Below, piece by piece: positions 21,778-32,474 of a stretch of 64,000 nt of DNA; within the stretch, counting starts at the first letter, position 1; each line of letters starts with the position of its first letter. The notes below the pieces were generated by a model. It was not told where the DNA came from and did not search any database. It saw only the letters and a list, made by a program, of their open reading frames with translations. The translations under genes and the position numbers were made by a program. This DNA is from Rosa chinensis (taxonomy: Eukaryota > Streptophyta > Magnoliopsida > Rosales > Rosaceae), in the NCBI RefSeq assembly GCF_002994745.2, contig NC_037089.1:79756347-79820346 (forward strand), written 5' to 3'.

Positions 21778-21878
21778 AGCTTGTTGAAAACATTCCCTAT
21801 GGGAATTTCCAATTGTGCTCCCTTGGTGGGCAACACCAGTTCCTAGACTACCGCCACACGGCCAACCTGCGGGAATAA

Positions 21879-22681
21879 ATCTCTGATCTCTGTATGGAAC
21901 TTGACGTTGTAGTGTGGAATATGGGTCAAAAAGGATGTTGGATGGAAGGCAATGGGGTGAGAGTTGTGTAGTTCCATGAGGAGGATGTTGAATCTGCTCG
22001 CTGCTGTGAGAAAGCTGATGACACAGAAAGGTAGTTAGCTTTTGGGTTTTGGTACCGTTACTAGTCAGGTTGATACTATGTTGGCAGTCGGCACAGTTTG
22101 ATTTGTTTTGTTTGAAATTTGAAATCGGTACATTCTGTTTCTAGCTAGCTACTGGTACATTTACTTTGTTCGAATTGAGTACTGTATGCTAATTATCAAT
22201 GTGATGGGTTGCTTTCTTAATTGTCTTTACTTGCATCATTATTAAGAATTGTGGGGATGCAATTCCATTGGAAAACTTGAAAATAGGAAATCTAGAATCT
22301 CTGTTTTGTAGCTCCATAATCTAACATGAATTCCACAGTTTGGCCAAAAGTTATTCTTATAATCTGATTGGGGCATTGTGGATTTTAGTGTACGTAGTTG
22401 TTTTACTTGTTTGCCGCTCAAGAAAAGCTTGGTTTCCTAGTAAGTGCAGCAGAAGAACTTAGCTTGAGAAACAAGGGGGGAAGCAGACTAGTCAACAAAG
22501 CTACATGGTCGTACTAGAAAGGCCAAATAACGTGTGCTGAAATCCTTGGTTTCCAATACAAACTTGAACACCAAGAAATAAGAGCTGTATATAAAGCAAA
22601 AGATAGATATAACATATTCAACAACAAACTAAGCAATTCGATATCTCAGCTTCTCTCTCGAAGTTTCTGGGTTTGATAAAA
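21879..22681. other. intergenic; promoter of the small gene and a dispersed repeat
   Basis: 22320-22500 is repeated at about 52750-52940. A TATATAAA box lies at 22588-22595, 87 bases before the next ATG. Nothing else recognised. Confidence 0.55.
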
Positions 22682-22879
22682 ATGAGTACCGAACGAAGCA
22701 AGATCAAAGTGAGTGAGGCAATCTTGTTCTTGTTCAAGTTATTGCCTTGGGGAGTCCCTGCATGTTTACGAAGCCATGAAGAGGAAAAATTGAAAGCTGA
22801 AATACAACAAGGGCCAGAGGCTGCCATTGTAGCTGCAACTAAGCACTTCTCATCTGCTCATAAAATAGGAATGGATTAG
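22682..22879 (+). CDS. small protein, 65 aa, unknown
   Basis: ATG at 22682 to TAG at 22877-22879. The protein begins MSTERSKIKVSEAILFLFKL, then 'LPWGVPACLRSHEEEKLKAE', an Ala-rich 'PEAAIVAATKHFSSAHKIG' part and an acidic end. One short hydrophobic helix at residues 13-27, no signal peptide cleavage site that I trust. Support for a real gene: a TATATAAA box 87 bases upstream, balanced amino-acid composition, no overlap with another gene. No family recognised. Downstream AT-rich sequence could be its 3' UTR. Confidence 0.45.
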   Translation: MSTERSKIKVSEAILFLFKLLPWGVPACLRSHEEEKLKAEIQQGPEAAIVAATKHFSSAHKIGMD

Positions 22880-23893
22880 TTATCTGTTTTTTCCACTTAT
22901 ATGTGTAGCATTATATATAGTATGGATGTCTGACTCTGTAAACAGAGTTTGCGAATTTAGTTGCTGTACTTGTGAATCATCTGCATAATTGTAGTTTGTG
23001 TAGAGGCATAAGCTATGAGATCAACTTTTGCCAACGATATCGTTACTAAAGGAGGAACTTCGATCGGTTAATGAGTTTTGACATCCTCAAGAGGTTTTAT
23101 TAGCAAGTGGTAGTTCTCACTCATCATGTAAAATGTGAAATAATAAATTCAAATTTCCTTGTCAAATATTTTTTTCCGTTCACTAATTTTTTTTTTTGAA
23201 CTAATAAAAATTTCATTGATCATAATTCATGCAAAGAAGACGATTACATACTCATCCGTTGACACATAATAATGACCGGAACAAGACTTCATGGAGGAGC
23301 CACAGTGATTACATAGTTTGCCGGTTTCTTTCTTCTCCTTGGGTGTGGATTTGCTACCAAAACTCCGAATCTGGTCGCGACACGTGTCAGTCACCCAATA
23401 GACACGTCTCTCCAACAGAAACCGTTTGCGGGTCACGTGCCACGCGTGCCCCCAACAAAGAACAAAGATAATCAGGCCAATTAGGCGCGGTGGGGGGTCA
23501 AATTAGTAGCGGCCACCACCACCAGAAAAAGAGGGAGGAGAATTAATTAATTAATTAATCTCCAATTAGCACCAAAAAAGCAGAATAATAAATGGCAATT
23601 AAGTATTAATTAATTACCTCCCATATTAGGGCTCCCATTCTTTCCTACTGTTACAGTTACACTATTATTTTCCCCTAGTCTCAAAAATCCAAAGAGCTCC
23701 ACCAAAGACTAGACCTTTCTGTAATTCCCAGTCGGACCCAATTCGGGTTCGGACCCCCTCCGCATTTCCCATCTCTCCTCCGACCTCAAAGGTACTCTCT
23801 TTTTTCCCTCTTCCTCTCTAAATTTGGCTTCTTTTTCTTGTTTTCTTGGCAGAAATTGATTGTGTTTGTGTCATTTTGCAGTGTGTATCGGAC
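22880..23893. other. intergenic and promoter/5' UTR of the bHLH gene
   Basis: Two G-boxes CACGTG (23381-23386 and 23434-23439) and CACGCGTG (23441-23448) lie about 450-510 bases before the bHLH start. An 'AATTAATTAATTAATTAA' tract is near 23540. A T/C-rich leader with a possible 5' UTR intron ('TTTTGCAG' ending 23881) precedes the ATG. Confidence 0.5.
23381..23448. promoter_or_regulatory. cluster of two G-boxes and CACGCGTG
   Basis: CACGTG at 23381 and 23434, and the palindrome CACGCGTG at 23441, within 68 bp upstream of a bHLH gene. Such sites bind bHLH and bZIP factors; use in vivo is inferred. Confidence 0.45.
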
Positions 23894-26800
23894 ATGGCGA
23901 AGGCTTCCAAGGGCAACCATGATGAGTTTGAAGACGATGATGAAGAAAATCAAGCAGGTTTTTTTTTTTTTTTTTTTTTTTGAGGTTTGAGGAATTTTTA
24001 TGTGGGGATTTAGTGAAGGAATTAGATAATGAATTGGGAAGGGGAAATTGGCAGGGAAAGCAGAAGGGCAAGGTAGGGAGAAGAACCGGTCGAAACATTC
24101 CGAAACAGAGCAGAGAAGGAGGAGCAAGATTAATGAGAGGCAAGCTTAAGCTCAGTGATTACTGTTTACATTTTCTTTTTCAGTTCTGGTTTGTATTTGA
24201 TTTTGGATTTTGGATTTAGAATATGTAGGTGAAGCAGGGTATTGTGTTGGGTTTAATATCCAAGATTGTATATGTGAAGGGTCTCTGTGTAGTCACTGTC
24301 ATATGTGTGTACTTTTTGTGTTTTTGAAGAAATGACACCTTGCAAGCATTTTCACAGTGTTACCTGAATTGTTGTAGTTTCTGGACTCAAATGCGATGTT
24401 GTTTTACTGGTCTGTATCTTTTTGCAAGAAGCTTATTTCTGCATATGTTGTGGAAGAGGCAAACGGACATGGTCCTGAATAGTTAATAGATTTGTATGCC
24501 ATTGAGTCACTGGTTGAAGGTTTTGTGAAATTTCTGTTGTAGCGAAGATGTAGGATGAAAGATTTAGGGTGGTATGTAAGACTGCTATGTTGTAGTGTGT
24601 TTTTGGGGTGAGTTGATTGGTTCTTTACTTTTTAATTGGAACTTGGTGTCAAATTCCATGATTTCCAAATTTTTTCAAATGTTCTACCTTGTTTGATAAC
24701 AATTTCCAGCCTATCTGGTTATCTTGTGTACGCCAATTTGTTGTGCAAGTAAGCAATTTACTACCAAGTTTATTGGAATGGCATTGTCTGTTGACTTTAG
24801 AATGTAGTCTTTGATTCTTCAGCTCCATTTATTTCCACATGAAGTCTTGGTGGTAGTGATGGTTGTCTTTTATTATTGTTGTATCATCCTTTGCTGCTCT
24901 TTTATGCTATGCGGATCTTTCTTTTTAGTAGCATGGACATAAACTCTTCACTCACCTCAGCAATACATCTTTCTGAGGCAGATTTCAAAAGTTGAGAGAG
25001 ATCATACCCGAAAATGATCAGAAAAGAGATAAGGCTTCTTTCTTGTTAGAGGTAAAAATTTCCGGTAGTCTCTCCTTATGTGGTGACAATATTTTATCCT
25101 TGTGATAATTTTGAAATATGATGGTGTTTATATGCAGGTTATAGAGTATATACAGTTTTTACATGAGAAGATAAATTTGTATGAGGGTTCATACCAAGGA
25201 TGGAATCCAGAGCCAACGAAGTTGATCCCCTGGGTAAAATTCTAATGCATGATGTGTGTGTTGTCTTTGTACTCGTGCTATTGTGTTGGAATCTTCATCA
25301 CTTTTCCATTGCATGTCAGTTTTAAAGTTGTCACTTTACACCTCAATGTGTAAGTACCCTGGAAATACAAGACACGAGTCTGTTTAGTGAATTTATCGAT
25401 GTTTGGATATGCTTATGATCAACATGTGGCATTAGAAGGATTGAAGGAATGACTTGTGTTTATGCTCTGTAACTCTACTGAACGTCTGTAACGGAAAAAA
25501 ACAACTTTTTAAGGATTTTAAGAGGTTATTTCTGATTTTAAGAACTAGTATGTGCTCTTTATGTTTTAGGTGTGTAAATAGAGGCATTATGCCCTCTCAT
25601 GCCTAGATAAACAGAAACTAGAACAACAGCACAAAATGTTCTCTGGCTGATCTAAAGACTTGCAACTGTTACATAGTCTATAGTTTGTCCCGTGAAAACT
25701 TGCTGACCTCCAATTTGCTTTCCACAGAAAAGTCGTCATAGGCCTGGAGAAAATTTTGCAGATCACTCTCAAGTCATGAACAATGGTTCTGGTCTGGAGA
25801 ATAATGTTGTTGCCTCCCCTGCTATGCTCACCAATGCACAAAACTCAGTGGAATCTGACTTGGACTCTGCTGCTGTATACAAAGCACTAGATCACATTCG
25901 TGGACTAGCTACTCCATCCGTTCCTAATATGAACCAGCAAAACATCTTTGACCCTATTGAGAGCATTAGAGCTCCCACGCAACCATTGCAAGAATCTAAT
26001 ACTGATGTTGAGAACATGGCTTCTCAATCCCAATACCAATTGTGGCCGGGTATTACATCAACAACTGTTACAGACAGTAAAATTAATAGGCAGGATGAAA
26101 ATAAATCAGTTAGCATCTCAAGTGCCTACTCTCAAGGGTGAGTTTTTTCTTGATAACTTCATCATAATCATAATGGCTGCCCATATTTACTCTTAAGCTT
26201 GTTTGCTACCATGTTTGATGAAATGGCCATAACAATTACATGCATGCTGATAGACCTACTATACTGATTATGTGCTAGTGTCATTAGTAAGTTTCCCTAA
26301 GTGATTTTCTATGGTAAGTGTGCAAACTTTTGAGACTAGGAATAAGCATAAGTCCCAAAAATTCTGTAGATGGTTTTCATATGGAGAAGTTATATGCTTA
26401 TGGGTAGGACTGAAAATTCCATACATACAGACTAATTTAAAAGTTAAAACCTAGGCTATCCAGTACTGTGCTAATAATGAAGAATTTTCCTAGACTTTAG
26501 GAATGTAATGGTACCACATGTTACTTTATAGATTCGTGTCATTAAATAATTCAATTAGCATATGTGCTCTTTACAGAGTTGGGTTTTTGTTGATCAGGGT
26601 ATTGAATAATCTGACCCTGTCACTGCAATCCTCTGGTGTGGATTTGTCCCAGGCCAGCATCAATGTTGAACTTGATGTTGGAAATCGAGCAGACGGTGGC
26701 CTGAAATCAATGGCATCTAGTTCACAGGTTCTGTTAGAATCTTTAACCACTCTACTTGAGACAATTTTCAGTGTGACTGCTGAATCTGCTACGCTTTTTA

Positions 26801-26983
26801 GAATATTGTTGGACTGCATGTCTCTAAAGTCCTGATTTTTCAATTCTGTTCCATTGCTTTTTGTCTGCCCAGGCTCATCTCAGACAATGCTTGAACAATC
26901 AAATGATGACGCATTCTCAGGTAAGCAGCTATAACGAGAACTTTGAACAAGCTCATAAGCGGTTCAGAACAGGAGAAAGCTAG
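23894..26983 (+). CDS. BIM-type bHLH transcription factor (BES1-interacting Myc-like)
   Basis: Seven exons join in frame: 23894-23957, 24055-24139, 24982-25051, 25138-25233, 25728-26137, 26598-26727, 26873-26983; 321 residues. An acidic start is followed by the bHLH at residues 33-83: '[20 protein letters not shown]', with His36, Glu40 and Arg44 for E-box reading, then '[20 protein letters not shown]' and 'YEGSYQGW', which are diagnostic of BIM1/2/3. The C-terminal part holds '[18 protein letters not shown]' and a basic '[10 protein letters not shown]' end, as in BIM2. BIM proteins partner BES1/BZR factors in brassinosteroid-responsive transcription. Intron 2 has a GC donor (AG|GCAAGC at 24140); the alternative GT sites would break the bHLH. 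Intron 1 is only 97 bases and begins with a T tract. BIM2 is the closest by memory; paralogue not certain. Confidence 0.9.
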
Positions 26984-27706
26984 CGTACCTGGTCTCCAGT
27001 TTTTCCTAGTGTTCTTTGCTTTTTGGAGGGTGGGAGCTCTTGGGCGGGTCATTTTTGTAAGGTCATGACGCACAGACAACTAGGTCCGGGTCAATTGTAC
27101 ATGTTTGTGCTCCTTGTGCATGGGTTTTTCCTAGATAGATGCCTCAGATATTCATTTGTTTGTACTTTCTGTTTTTTGATTTAACAATGACTTTGTTACC
27201 ATCATTTGGATTTTGGTTTCTATACATATATATATGTACTCTTACTGTAGAGCAAATTCCACTCCATACCATTCAACTCAATTGCTCTTCACATTGTATC
27301 TTGTTGCACAAAGAGTTCCAATACTTCAACCTACTAGTAAATTATTTTCACATTTTACTCTAATTTCGGGAGGTGGGATACACTCTAACACAGTTTTTTA
27401 ACTGACGTGTCAATTTGTAGAGCTCAGTTTAACATTGGTAAATGTCTGACATAGATTAAAGCACTTTGATCAAATGAGAATTAGTTCTGTTAAAAATATT
27501 TGGTTTTCAGTAAGCTTGATATTTCTCACAAAGAGTCTTCTGTGGACCTTGGTCCACCTGCAATATTTCTGACGCATGAGCAACACGCACGCTACTAATC
27601 TGACTGTGGCCCACCTGTACCTTAGTCCATAATATAATTTTCGTATTTCTCATACAATAAGATCTAGAAAATACATTTCCATCCAAGAATGATATGATTT
27701 TAGTAA
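26984..27706. other. 3' UTR of the bHLH gene and intergenic
   Basis: T-rich sequence follows the stop; no gene seen. Ends with the 9-bp target duplication of the next element. Confidence 0.5.
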
Positions 27707-28782
27707 GGGTGTGGCTATTGACACCCTATTATTTTCTTTGTTTATCTTACTTGCTCATTATACCCTATGTTTTAATTTCAATTATTAGATTTACTTATCT
27801 AACTCATTTCTTTTTCCAGAAATATCTTTATATGATATATTCAATTAAAAAAGAAATATTTTTTTTAAAGAAATCTCTCATTTAATTTGTATCACTAAAA
27901 ATTAAAATATATTAAAGTTTTCTAATAAAATCATAATCTGATTTACTTTATTTTTTAAATTTTTTTCTTTCAGCTTCAATGTTTGTCTATTTCAATTTAT
28001 ATCAAAAAATTAACAACTATGAGCAATGAAGAAGAGATTGAATTTTTTTTTTTCCGTGTTTTCTATTTTTACATTTGGTGTTCACAAAGGGTATTGCAAA
28101 GATTTTAATAATCGAAGTTAACACTAATGATTTTGTGAATTGAATAATGAATTAACGAGAAGAATGCAACAAAAAGACAAAAAATTAATAATAAATTCAA
28201 ATTTGGTGGAGAAGATGAAGATTAATGTTATCCAATGACTACTTAATTATTTAATAATTGGTTAGAGCATCTTTAGCAATGCTAGCCATTTTTGAGTCAA
28301 ATTTTAGCTATTTAGACTAAAAAGTTATTTTAGCTAGCTACTTTAGAATTCAGTCTGTATCAATGCTCTTTATTTTAGCTAATTTTGAATTTATATTATT
28401 TTTTAAATGAAGATTAAATAGTTAATGTATTTATAAATTACATAAAATAACTTAAAAGAAATATTTTAAATTATAGAGAGCCTCATCTTGCTCTCTATAT
28501 TTAGGAGCGAGATAGCTAAAAGTTATAATAGAGAGCTACTTAGGAGTCTGGTGCAGCTGCTAAAATAGATAAAAAGCTAAACAGGCTCTCCAAAATAACT
28601 AAGAAGCCAAAATAGAGAGTCCGTTAAACATGCTCTTATGTATTTAGATATCCTCACATATTTAGATTTTAGACAATTAGTGTACTTATTAGTCATTTTA
28701 CACTTAGATAATATGATATTTCAATAATTTAAATATTTGGAGGATGAAGTAAGAAAATAATAGAATGACAATAGACGCATCC
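27707..28782. mobile_element. MULE-type MITE, 1.08 kb
   Basis: Perfect 9-bp direct repeats TTTTAGTAA flank it (27698-27706 and 28783-28791). Ends are inverted copies over about 35 bp ('GGGTGTGGCTATTGACACCC' against reversed 'GGATGCGTCTATTGTCATTC'). AT-rich, no coding frame. A second, smaller element sits inside. Confidence 0.85.
28265..28635. mobile_element. Tourist-like MITE nested in the MULE-type MITE
   Basis: 371 bp with ends GAGCATCTTTAGCAATGCT and (reversed) GAGCATGTTTAACGGACTCT, flanked by TTA at 28262-28264 and 28636-28638, as in PIF/Harbinger insertions. Internal 'TAGCTA' runs. Confidence 0.75.
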
Positions 28783-28791
28783 TTTTAGTAA

Positions 28792-30348
28792 TAGTTGATG
28801 ACATATGCTAGTGGAATCTTCCCTCAAATCTCAATCATGTTAAAGCTGAAACCATTTATCATACAATTAAAACATGACAAAAATGGATCTGTCTTAGTGT
28901 CTAAGCTTCTCACCAACTCTAGTTCTAATATAATGGAGTGAGGAGTGGGGACTTCGAATCTTTCAGTCTCTCTCTATCTCTCTCACCTTTTTGGAACTTG
29001 TTGTGTGCTGCGAAAGCGACTCCTAAAGTTCAAGAATGGCCGCCACCACCATCGTCTTTAGTGGAACACTACTAGTAGAAACACTACAAGCGGCTCTCCA
29101 TATATTATGACTATCGAACTAGAAGACCTAGAATGCTAATTTCTTAGTGGACGGTGGCTTCTTGGATCACACACCAAGTTTTTCTTTCTTGGATCCTTCA
29201 TTGATAATATTGCCATCACTTCTCCAACCACCAATGGTTGTTCTTAATTATCTGAATTCTTATCTCTTTGTGCTTTTGGTGCTTATGATGAGGAATAATT
29301 TATAGTACGGGGGCCACTAATTTTAGGTTCGTATCAGTATGTATGGGCTATTCTTTATTCAGAAAAGAGGAAAGCATGGAGCTGGTATACCATAACGCTT
29401 ATGGCACATAGTTTATATAATGGTGTAACTAAACATTCAGGTACATTACAAGTTATGGTCTAAGACTTCTAACTACTTTAGAAATTATGGACATGGCCAT
29501 GGAATGATGGGGATCGTTTCTGAAATCCGGTCGACTAATCCAACATTGGAAACTGGATTCAATCGAGTATAATACATGAGAATGATGAGATTAGTTCAGG
29601 AGTGTCAGAGTAGGTAGTTGTCCCTTCAGAGTTATTTGTAGTAGCTCCGTGTGTTTTTGTCACTATGAACAGAAGATTGTGAGGAAGTAAGGAGTGTGAA
29701 TGGGTTAAGGAAAAGTGTTCCAGAAATTCTCTTGAAGAGATTAGCCTAATGCGGGGTTAAATTGACAAACAAGGCATAGATAGCATGTTGTTTCTTCATT
29801 GCATCTCATAAATAAGAAAATTTATTGAATCCGTCACTTGCCCGCTTATGTTGAGAAGTGATTGCATCATGGTGCTTGACCCAATTAAATGGAATAGTTG
29901 ATTAGTTTAGGCATGCCTAATTCATGTAATAAAATCTGACATGAAACCAATATCCAGAAACCTGCTTATCAGCTTTTCAAAGCTGGCCCATTACAAAGCA
30001 TCATTCAGATGATATGATCATGATTAGTTTGTCATTACCAGATTCATTCAAAGATAAAGCAGCAGTATGAATATATTACTTGTTGCAAAAATTGATGCAC
30101 ATGGGAGATTATGAGAGGCCAACTATATTTCTTTTATTTACAGTAAGCTTATTTTTGGACTTAATTAATCAAAGACTTTATAAATAATGCTTTGAAGTTT
30201 ATCATATTCACCTCCAACCCAATTTTGTATTTACATAGCCCAATCCCTTTCTGTGGTTAGACCACATCATGAAGCAATCACTGGCTGTATAAATTCTCAA
30301 TGACAAAGTGCAGGAACTGTGAAAACCATGACTTTGGCATGAATGGGA
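28792..30348. other. intergenic, nothing recognised
   Basis: CT-rich patch at 28968-28988. 29030-29450 shows stretches of weak coding character without a continuous frame. 'ACACTACTAGTAGAAACACTACAAG' at about 29067 contains two CACTA-like heads, but no partner end is seen. Confidence 0.35.
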
Positions 30349-32474
30349 TCATGTTGTTCTCAATGGCTTATCTAACAGTTGCAAACATTCATGTGGATTT
30401 GAGTAGAAGTAGTCTTCTTCTTTTGGTTTATCAACAATAGAAACTCGTTTTTTCGGGCTCCCCATCCGATCGGCATGAGCTTCCTTCACAATGGAAGAGA
30501 ACTCATCCCAGCTCAATGATCCACTAGTAAACTGATCTATCAAACCAATGAGAAGCCTTCTGTCTAGTAAAATAGTCTTTTTGAAACCTAAGAACCTGAA
30601 ATTTGAAAAATGCCAAGAAGATTATGTACTATGTCAGATAAGAGCACATGTGATACACAACATTCTGTAGAAAATGTATTACCTGCGATGGCCTTCAACA
30701 ACTTTGGCCATGTTTCCATCGTATGTAGGAACGAAAATGTCACTCTCCAGAGACACAAGGTAGTCCAATGCTGCCATTTGAGAAGAGTGGTTTGGGAAGA
30801 ACCTCAATTCCGAAGGCTCGAGCAGCGTCTCTTTCCTGACCTGCTCCATAAAGAGAAGCAAATTGTTATGCGAGAGCGAGAGACCTATGTATAGTTGTTG
30901 GAAAAGTTGCTTCTGCTTCATTAATTCTACTTACCACATTAGGAAAAGCAGCTTTCAAACCTTCCATTCTTCGATCTCCACCGTATATGTCTCCGGCAGC
31001 AATATAAATCTGAACATTGTGATCTATACCTAATGCAACCAATACCAGAGCAGTTTCCTCTGGTGTTAGAGGGCACAAGCCTTCTACCCTTTTCATTTCA
31101 GAATCAATGTCTTTTTCCTTCCACAATGGATTAGCATATCTAAACAATGTCCAAAAGATACCATAATTATAAGTAAAAGTAGTAAAAATGTAACTGATGA
31201 AGATAAAAGATGGGTAATTTACCTCATTGTGTTGAGTTCTTCCACCTCATCATTGGTGCAACCATGGCTGCAGCCAGAGAATGCCAACATGTCCATTTCA
31301 TATCTGAGATGAAGCACCAGAAAAGGGCCTTTTTCTCTTAAAATTCTGACAAGCTTTCGACCGGTTTCCTCTATCTGGGAAGTAAATCTCAGACCATGGA
31401 AATTGACTCTGCATCTCAACTTCTGAATCTCAAGGGGTAGCCCATTGTTAGCCACTCGAGCATCGGTTTTGTTCAAATGCACTACTTTATACTTTCGCAC
31501 CAGCGGTAGGATCTGTTCACAGAAACCTCCATAAATCAGTGAGAGCTGTCATAAATTCAAAATTAAAAATGATGATGAGCCAGATGCTTCTTTACCTGAT
31601 GAATGTAGTAGGAAATGTTGGACCAACTAACAGGTGGCAATGAGTATACTGCTCTCTTGTTGAGCTTTGGGGGCAGTTTCTTTAGTATCCGAACCTCATC
31701 TCTCAATGATCTAATGAAATGATTAACATCGAAAATGTCTTGAAACTCACTGCACAACAAGAAGCTTAGAAACTAAGGATCATTCTTATCCTCAATAAGA
31801 TCATACACAATGAGAACATTCATAGACCAATTAACCTCACCTCGCAGCCCAAAATGAGTTCTTATCCAGCTCTGGAACGATAAGAGTCACATTCAAATAT
31901 CTGGCAATTGCAACCATATCACAAATCTACACCAAATTCAGAAAATGAGGAATTTAACATGGTGGAGACAGAAAACAGAATTGCATTATTAAAACAAATC
32001 CATAATCAAGTAGCTAGAAACCCACCGCTGCTCGCATTTGATTCAATCCTCCATTGCAAGAAACCATTAGATACCCATTATTCTTATAAACCCCTGAAAC
32101 AAAAGTAACTTAGAAGTCAGAACTATAACTTTTCAAAGAAAAATGAACAAAAATAAATATGAACCAGCTTGAAACTCACTCTTTGGTGGGAAAACTGGGA
32201 TTGGAAGCTTCGGCAATTCAGAAGCAACGTGCAAATCTAATTGATTACAAGGAGGCCAAACCTTGAACACTCTTGGCCCTCTAATCAACCAAATCCCAAT
32301 CAACTGAACCGCAGAGGCCCAAACCAAAGCTGTCACAATTGCTCTCATGATCAACAACCATGAGTTCATCTTGAAAATTGAGTTCTTCAATTTCTCTACA
32401 TTACTCAAAACCTTGTATCCCATCTTCCACTCTGTTCTGTAATCACACCTCTCAAAGTCCCCTGCTTTGCACAT
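30349..32474 (-). CDS. GT106 glycosyltransferase, RG-I rhamnosyltransferase (RRT)-like
   Basis: Eight exons on the minus strand: 32474-32180, 32093-32026, 31926-31841, 31749-31596, 31512-31223, 31139-30935, 30840-30683, 30595-30349; all junctions GT-AG and in frame, 500 residues. Type II membrane layout: short basic cytosolic tail, membrane segment at residues 38-64, then the lumenal catalytic part. Family motifs: GGLNQ (113-117) for nucleotide sugar, '[14 protein letters not shown]' from 269, 'GLCPLTPEE', '[11 protein letters not shown]', '[16 protein letters not shown]' near 403-418, and '[17 protein letters not shown]' at the end. These match the plant 'O-fucosyltransferase' family PF10250 and closest, by memory, RRT1-type enzymes that add rhamnose to rhamnogalacturonan I in the Golgi. 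Exact substrate is inferred from resemblance. Confidence 0.88.

Noticed and set aside
24140..24150. A GT donor for intron 2 of the BIM gene
   Set aside because: No GT near the end of exon 2 keeps both the basic region and helix 1 in frame; the GC donor does.
29067..29091. Two CACTA-like heads close together
   Set aside because: No matching end and no subterminal repeats nearby; too short to call an element.
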